25,897 nucleotides of DNA, taken from a virus. The notes under the pieces are model-generated. The model was given only the letters and a program-made list of their open reading frames with translations. It had not been told where the DNA came from and ran no database searches. The first letter of the stretch is position 1; every line of letters starts with the position of its first letter. The stretch covers positions 1 to 25,897 of the IMG/VR virus record IMGVR_UViG_3300043172_000338. One strand, written 5' to 3'. Shown here one piece after another: positions 21,274 to 25,897 of the stretch. The translations under genes were made by a program, and so were the position numbers.

Positions 21274-22341
21274 CTATATCTTCTCTATATCATAATTCAA
21301 CTGAAGAGAGAAGTTTGGTGTTGTCACGCCTTCCCCATTTACAACTTTGATATATACATCGTCATCTTTGTCTATTAAACCGTCAATTATAACTAAATCT
21401 TTTGTTTCATTTTTAGTTGGGAATAATTCTAAGTCAGTAAAAGTTGTATCAGATATAATATCAGAGCCTTCGATTAATTGTAAATTTGAAGTATTGACAT
21501 CATCTATTCCAATACTATCTCCATTGCTGATTATTTTAATTCCTGTGATTGTACATGTGTAACCATCTGGTGCCGTGAATAATATTCTGTGTATTGCTAT
21601 ATCTGGTGGATTAGAGAATGATGGAATATCAAATACTATCATTTGATTTGTGCTGTCTTTTAATATTGCAATTAATGACACATATTCCTCTTTCATATCT
21701 GAAAATTCTGATGTGCGTGTTGACTCATTAGATTGTCTAGTTGACTCATTAATTGTTCTAACGCCCTCATTTACAGTTCTCTGAGTTTCTTTTTCCTGTC
21801 TAGTATCTTCACTAGCAATTCTAATATTCTCACTAGATACTCTTTCTGATTCTTGAAATACTCTATCAATTTCTGATGCTTCACGCTCATCTTCTTCAAA
21901 AGATATATTAGATAATTTAGAAATCAAATCACTAACTACTGAAACTTTGTCTTCATTAGATAAAGTACATCCATTCATCATATCTGCCAATACAACAAAT
22001 CTAAATATATTACTTGTGACAATTTGACCACTGGCAGTATATAATTTTATTAAACCTGTGACTGAACCACTTTTACTTAATGATTCATTACATAATTCAT
22101 ATGTTATTGAGTCTGAATTTAATATGCATAAACATGGTTCCATATAAGTTGCATCTTGGAACTTTAGAGTAATATAAACTTCGGATAGTTCAGAGTAATT
22201 AATCTCCGAACCATCTTCTCTGGTAACTGTAAAGACTAGCTTACCAACTCCATTGTCATTTTGACTGAAATATCTTCCAGTATTAATAGATCCAGATGAG
22301 TTTATTTTTAGCTGGATTGGTATAGTTTCTATTGAAATCAT
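21274..22341 (-). CDS. BppU-like baseplate upper protein with heptad arginine ladder, 355 aa
   Basis: Residues about 1-120 resemble the N-terminal domain of phage baseplate upper proteins (BppU/DUF2479), which links the baseplate to receptor-binding tips: KLVFTVTREDGSEINYSELS, then YITLKFQDATYM and ITSNIFRFVVLAD-like strands. From 150 to 211 nine arginines recur exactly every seven residues (R153 to R209), usually within E-S/N-x-R units. This is the trimeric coiled-coil stalk seen in such proteins. The C-terminal 130 residues form a beta domain (FSNPPDIAIHRILFTAPDG) that could bind the next component. No enzyme motif. It fits directly after the fibre genes in a Siphoviridae-like or contractile baseplate of a Gram-positive phage. 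Confidence 0.75.
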   Translation of the reverse strand: MISIETIPIQLKINSSGSINTGRYFSQNDNGVGKLVFTVTREDGSEINYSELSEVYITLKFQDATYMEPCLCILNSDSITYELCNESLSKSGSVTGLIKLYTASGQIVTSNIFRFVVLADMMNGCTLSNEDKVSVVSDLISKLSNISFEEDEREASEIDRVFQESERVSSENIRIASEDTRQEKETQRTVNEGVRTINESTRQSNESTRTSEFSDMKEEYVSLIAILKDSTNQMIVFDIPSFSNPPDIAIHRILFTAPDGYTCTITGIKIISNGDSIGIDDVNTSNLQLIEGSDIISDTTFTDLELFPTKNETKDLVIIDGLIDKDDDVYIKVVNGEGVTTPNFSLQLNYDIEKI

Positions 22342-22350
22342 AAATACCTC

Positions 22351-22674
22351 CTAATAAGGATTGTTTTCTGAATCGTATTGCAACCAAATTTGCTGTCTAT
22401 TTAGTTTGTCTTGCTCAGTTTTCATACCGAGAAGGATAAGATTATCTAGTTCTTTTAAGTCTGTGAGTGCTATTTGTTTTTCTGCTTCATAAAGTTGGAT
22501 TGCTAGTTCCTGCTCTGTTCTAATTGTAGAAATTTCACATTCTATTTTATTTCCGAACATCTTTTCACCTTGTATATAACTATATGAAACTTCGAGTTCT
22601 AAACCTGTCAAATTAGGATTCATTTCTAAAATTTCAGCACCTGTTAATATACCTTCAAATATTATCTTTTTCAT
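22351..22674 (-). CDS. Small baseplate/fibre-associated protein, 107 aa
   Basis: Begins MKKIIFEGILTGAEILEM, then a beta strand pair, then a long helix (EQELAIQLYEAEKQIALTDLKEL) and a polar end DSENNPY. No family is recognised. Small proteins with this layout, sometimes called XkdW-like, often sit between fibre and baseplate genes of Gram-positive phages. That is the only basis for the structural label. It is spaced 8 bases after the fibre gene. Confidence 0.6.
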   Translation of the reverse strand: MKKIIFEGILTGAEILEMNPNLTGLELEVSYSYIQGEKMFGNKIECEISTIRTEQELAIQLYEAEKQIALTDLKELDNLILLGMKTEQDKLNRQQIWLQYDSENNPY

Positions 22675-22682
22675 ATTGCCCC

Positions 22683-23897
22683 CTAATTATCTTTTTCATA
22701 TTGAACAACTTGTTCTGCAACACCAGTGTTCTCAGCATAAATCTTTAACTCAGAGTTAAATCTCCACTTTGCACGTACCGCATTTGTTCCAATATCACTA
22801 TCAAATACCACAACTCCATCACATTCAATTTTAATCGCAAAAGCAGTGCTACCTATTATAACATTAACAAATCCACTATCTACTATAGTGGTTAGGAGTG
22901 AATAACCAGCCCCAACAGCATCGTTACCATTAAATTTAGGTGTTGATTTCTTAGGATCTCCACTTCCATCATCTTCTGAATAAGATATTCCATATGGAGA
23001 AGCTGCGCATCGGTATTCAAAACCAGTTTCACACCTTATGTCGCACCCTGTCTGCGTTAAATTCACAGTACCATTAGTTACACCAGAAAATTTTTCTCCA
23101 TCATCACCATCTATTTTTAATTGTACATCACCGTTAGATCCTGTCATTGTACCCAACCAATGAATCCAACAAGCACCAACAAAAGTATGCCTTAGTGTAG
23201 GTGAACCAGTACCGGGTGTTCCAACATTATATGCTTGTGCAAGAACTTTTGATAAATCATTTGCCCCACCTTTAGGACTAAGCAAGAAAAAATTGCCAGT
23301 CACCCTCCTTAAAATGGTTATAGGTGTTCCGTCAACAAAGTCATCAGCTTCCATTGGTATTACTCCACCAGCACCATCTGGTTTGGATATTGCTACTGCT
23401 CCATGACCATCTAGATTAACAGTGACAGCACCAGTATTATTAGCTGTTGGTATGAATGTGATTGGATTTAAGTCTATCGTAAAATCAAAACTTGAAGCCG
23501 TTCCACTTGTTAAGATAATAGCGTCTGCTGTACCTGTTACTACTGCACCTGTTCTTAGGATATCAATGTTGTCTAGGTTGATAGCTATATCTGAAATATT
23601 AATTAAAATATCAGATTCATTATCTTCAATTGAATCTTTCATAATCGTATAATCCGTATCAGCGTATATATAATCTTGTAGGTTGGATGGAGCTTCTGTA
23701 AATAATAAAATTGCTAATCCAGCTTCTCCATTATTATCCTGACTTGAGCCAGCAGTATTAGTTACAACTAAAGTGTCTGGATTTTCATATGAAACATTTG
23801 TAGAGGTACTTCTACCGAATTTATTTAATATTCTCTGATACTCGCCTAATTCTCCCAATAAACTGTCCGGAATGGGAAACCTATTTTCTAAAGGCAT
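22683..23897 (-). CDS. Tail fibre protein with collar-type domain, 404 aa
   Basis: The N-terminus MPLENRFPIPDSLLGELGEYQRILNKFG is a probable attachment helix. A central unit at about 121-210 (TGTADAIILT, NNTGAVTVNLDGHGAVAI, NFFLLSPKG) is the phage fibre repeat often annotated as tail-collar-like. The C-terminal 190 residues are beta-rich (HTFVGACWIHWLGTMTG, VQLKIDGDDGEKF) with several Cys and Trp and look like a receptor-binding head. No enzymatic motif is seen. AGGAGG precedes the ATG. Likely part of the adsorption device, with the spike and BppU-like proteins. Confidence 0.75.
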   Translation of the reverse strand: MPLENRFPIPDSLLGELGEYQRILNKFGRSTSTNVSYENPDTLVVTNTAGSSQDNNGEAGLAILLFTEAPSNLQDYIYADTDYTIMKDSIEDNESDILINISDIAINLDNIDILRTGAVVTGTADAIILTSGTASSFDFTIDLNPITFIPTANNTGAVTVNLDGHGAVAISKPDGAGGVIPMEADDFVDGTPITILRRVTGNFFLLSPKGGANDLSKVLAQAYNVGTPGTGSPTLRHTFVGACWIHWLGTMTGSNGDVQLKIDGDDGEKFSGVTNGTVNLTQTGCDIRCETGFEYRCAASPYGISYSEDDGSGDPKKSTPKFNGNDAVGAGYSLLTTIVDSGFVNVIIGSTAFAIKIECDGVVVFDSDIGTNAVRAKWRFNSELKIYAENTGVAEQVVQYEKDN

Positions 23898-23937
23898 GTT
23901 TGCCTCCTTTCTGTATTTGTTGTTTCTTTAATTTAGT

Positions 23938-24252
23938 TTATTTTGCTTCTTTTATTGTTGCATCTGATAAACTGCCAGTCCACGAAACAATATATACCTC
24001 TTGATTCGCACTGAGAGTTTCCCATGTTTTATTTTTCATACTAATTGGTGTACTAGTTTGGTCACCATTCAGCCAAAGCGATGCAACGGAATTAGGGGCT
24101 ATCGCAGGACTACCAGTAACAACTTCTGCTACCCAAGTCCTTGGTACTCTCTTCATCCTAGCATTAACTACTTTAGTGGCTATATCAGATATTAAATTTA
24201 TTAATTTGTTTGCGCCACTATTACTATCATTTTTACTTTTGTTTAATATCAT
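23938..24252 (-). CDS. Small tail-associated protein, 104 aa
   Basis: Helical basic start (MILNKSKNDSNSGANKLINL, then NARMKRVP), then a small beta domain with APNSVASLWLNGD and ANQEVYIVSWTGSLSDA. The pattern of a GD turn followed by a short strand carrying V-Y-I recurs in small proteins next to the hub genes of Gram-positive phages. The name of the family is not known to me. It lies between the hub-like and the fibre gene. AGGAGG-type site present. Confidence 0.6.
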   Translation of the reverse strand: MILNKSKNDSNSGANKLINLISDIATKVVNARMKRVPRTWVAEVVTGSPAIAPNSVASLWLNGDQTSTPISMKNKTWETLSANQEVYIVSWTGSLSDATIKEAK

Positions 24253-24282
24253 ATTAGCCTCCTAAGTTTTGTAGTAAACTTG

Positions 24283-25416
24283 TTATAAGTCAATATCGAA
24301 TGTGTCAACAACTGTTAGTGACATTGGACTGTTTGTGAGTGGCATCGTAATTCTATCTAATAAAATCCTTTTACCATTCGCATCCTGTCTTGAGTCTGTA
24401 GCTGTCACAACGTGATCTACATCTAAGTGAGGTAAAATCATAGATGTGATATTACCTTGAGTTAGAACATTAGTTTTTCTTTTTAGTTCGTAAATACCTC
24501 TTTGCTCACAAAGGGCAACTGAATATATAATGCTATCTTTGACTATTTCTAATATTTCTATACCTAAATTTCCAATACTTGTATCAGAAAGTAGGTCGTT
24601 ATTTTGAACATTTTTTCTAACTGTAACTCCTGAAATATTATCACCAATTACAGTTATAGAATTCACAACTTCATCTAAATTATATTGAGTATTTCCAGAT
24701 ACATAATTTGTTTCATCTTCAGAATCAGCGTCAAAGTCCCAAATCGATCCCTTCGAGGAGTCCTTAGAATCTTTTTCAAAAACAAGACTGCCTCCAGTAT
24801 TATAGTATACATTGCATGAAAATGCTTGTGCAAGTTCAATTAAAATCTCTCCAAGATTTGAACCTTCCTCTTTTACAATCTGATAAGGTATATTCTCTGA
24901 ATCAATAGTTGTATCTATTATAACATCACGAGGATCTTGTGATATTGACATCACTGTTCTAATTGCTGTTCCAAGTGTCGTTGATGATGGGATTACTAAC
25001 GTAAAGTCAATTTTGCCAGCCAAGCTACCATTGAGCAATGAGAACTTATCTTGCATTGAAACTTTAACTGAATTGTCTGGATTCACGACTGGTTTGTCAT
25101 AGACAAACGTGCCCTGTTTTATGAAATATTCCTCTCCATTTATCAGGTAACCGAGTGATAATCTACCCTTTTGTGCCACCCATATTCCAGAATCTAAACT
25201 AGGGAAGAATTCATTCAATGTATTATCAAACGAAATGTCCAAAGTTCTCCTAACTCCATTACCATTAGATATATTTAAACTTCCTTCTAATCTTAATTTT
25301 GAAGTAATTTCTCTTAAAGGAGTTTCATCTTCTTTTCTCAACATTTCAAACTTTACAAGGGGTTGTCTTATTCTGTTGTTTTTTACAAAGTCTAAATAAT
25401 CTTGAAAACTAATCAT
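24283..25416 (-). CDS. Baseplate hub / tail protein (XkdQ- or DUF5048-like), 377 aa
   Basis: The fold pattern is of a phage hub protein (gp27/XkdQ/DUF5048 type), which sits at the tail tip around the tape-measure end. Seen in order: an N-terminal helix (FQDYLDFVKNNRIRQPLVKF), a beta domain (GVRRTLDISFDNTLNEF, GRLSLGYLINGEEYFIKQG), the repeated insertion VKVSMQDKFSLLNGSLAG at about 116-133, and a helical middle with LGEILIELAQAFSCNVYYN (about 187-206). The C-terminal beta domain ends in MSLTVVDTFDIDL. The order (hub, small tail protein, fibre, BppU) is normal for Gram-positive phages. No peptidase motif is seen. It overlaps the endonuclease gene by 8 bases, so a strong ribosome binding site lies inside that gene. 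Confidence 0.65.
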   Translation of the reverse strand: MISFQDYLDFVKNNRIRQPLVKFEMLRKEDETPLREITSKLRLEGSLNISNGNGVRRTLDISFDNTLNEFFPSLDSGIWVAQKGRLSLGYLINGEEYFIKQGTFVYDKPVVNPDNSVKVSMQDKFSLLNGSLAGKIDFTLVIPSSTTLGTAIRTVMSISQDPRDVIIDTTIDSENIPYQIVKEEGSNLGEILIELAQAFSCNVYYNTGGSLVFEKDSKDSSKGSIWDFDADSEDETNYVSGNTQYNLDEVVNSITVIGDNISGVTVRKNVQNNDLLSDTSIGNLGIEILEIVKDSIIYSVALCEQRGIYELKRKTNVLTQGNITSMILPHLDVDHVVTATDSRQDANGKRILLDRITMPLTNSPMSLTVVDTFDIDL

Positions 25417-25897
25417 TTGAGATTACCTCCTTTATTACTTTTTCTAGGTCTGGGATATCATAAAAACATTCAGTATATCCAGCAAATTTTATTTTTGGTG
25501 TTGACTTAAAATCGTTGTACGCTCTTAGCAAGTGACGTTCTAGATCCCACATTAAAGCTCCATTCTGAGATTCAATAATCCTTACTTCTTTATAAAAATA
25601 TGGCAAACTTTTAGTTTTTATTTTATTGCTATGATATCTTGCTTTTATTGTAGTATGAGTTTTACCTATTTTATAAAAGGTTTCTCCAGTCAACTCATCA
25701 TAACATTTTATTATATAAACTTTAAATGTTTTGCTTTCATTAGATTTTTCTTTTCCTCTTATCCATTTTGTTTTTGTCCACCCTGTATTTTCCAGTGCAC
25801 ATCTAGGGCATCCATATCCGCTGTATAAATCTTGGTAAGTAGGATTCCATTCATGTCCGCATATGTCACATTCACAATCTAGTTTAGAGTAGGCGTT
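25409..25897 (-). CDS. Zinc-finger plus GIY-YIG-like endonuclease, 5' end outside window
   Basis: The frame is open to the right window edge, so the start is outside. 162 residues are visible. Residues 8-33 (visible numbering) carry C-x-C-x2-C-G-H-x-W and later G-C-P-x-C, a treble-clef zinc finger of the kind found in phage homing endonucleases. From about residue 58 a GIY-YIG-like core follows: FKVYIIKCYDELTGETFYKI then GKT, a later basic HSNKIKTKS stretch, and E-R in the DLERHLLRAY helix with the usual acidic residue. It is probably a free-standing homing endonuclease. The N-terminus and any further fingers cannot be seen. It ends 8 bases into the hub gene, an odd place for a nuclease, suggesting insertion between tail genes. 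Confidence 0.78.
   Translation of the reverse strand, partial: NAYSKLDCECDICGHEWNPTYQDLYSGYGCPRCALENTGWTKTKWIRGKEKSNESKTFKVYIIKCYDELTGETFYKIGKTHTTIKARYHSNKIKTKSLPYFYKEVRIIESQNGALMWDLERHLLRAYNDFKSTPKIKFAGYTECFYDIPDLEKVIKEVISND

Overview
The window reads as part of the genome of a tailed bacteriophage that infects a low-GC, Gram-positive and probably anaerobic host (Bacillota, Clostridium-like). The reasons are AT-rich DNA, an AGGAGG-type ribosome binding site before almost every gene, gaps of only a few bases, an oxygen-sensitive class III ribonucleotide reductase with its activase, and a tail and lysis block. The host genus is inferred.

Left half (1 to about 11,920, + strand): DNA-metabolism and accessory genes. 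In order: the 3' part of a UvrD/PcrA-type helicase, an unknown gene, a protein with an RNA polymerase alpha-CTD-like domain, a run of small unknown genes, a DUF1064-like PD-(D/E)XK nuclease, three unknown genes, a proteasome/HslV-like Ntn hydrolase, nrdD and nrdG, a dUTPase with an extra N-terminal domain, a small zinc-ribbon protein, an unknown 350-aa gene, thyX, a SEC-C protein and a small coiled-coil protein. NrdDG, dUTPase and ThyX together supply dNTPs and thymidylate for phage replication. Three sigma-A-like promoters (TTGACA or TTGAAG, 17-bp spacer, TATTAT) start sub-operons at about 1.43, 4.11 and 9.55 kb. Two of them lie within dyad symmetries.

Junction (about 11,920 to 12,075): the two gene blocks converge on a perfect (GATT)10 microsatellite and a strong terminator serving the - strand block.

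Right half (about 12,076 to the right edge, - strand, transcribed leftward): late genes. In transcription order: a partial zinc-finger plus GIY-YIG-like endonuclease, a baseplate hub-like protein, small tail proteins, a tail fibre with a collar-type domain, a BppU-like baseplate protein with a strict heptad arginine ladder, a coiled-coil membrane protein, a compact agr-type quorum-sensing cassette, a multidomain amidase endolysin, two small membrane proteins (holin candidates), and three tail fibre/spike genes including a beta-helix spike.

The most striking find is the agr-like cassette at 19,766-20,700. It consists of a five-TM, AgrC-sensor-like protein without a kinase, a 33-codon agrD that overlaps both neighbours, and a short AgrB that keeps the catalytic His and Cys in standard spacing. 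It lies just upstream of the endolysin, which has its own good sigma-A-like promoter. This suggests that the phage makes a thiolactone-type signal peptide that may affect host communication or lysis timing. That role is inferred.
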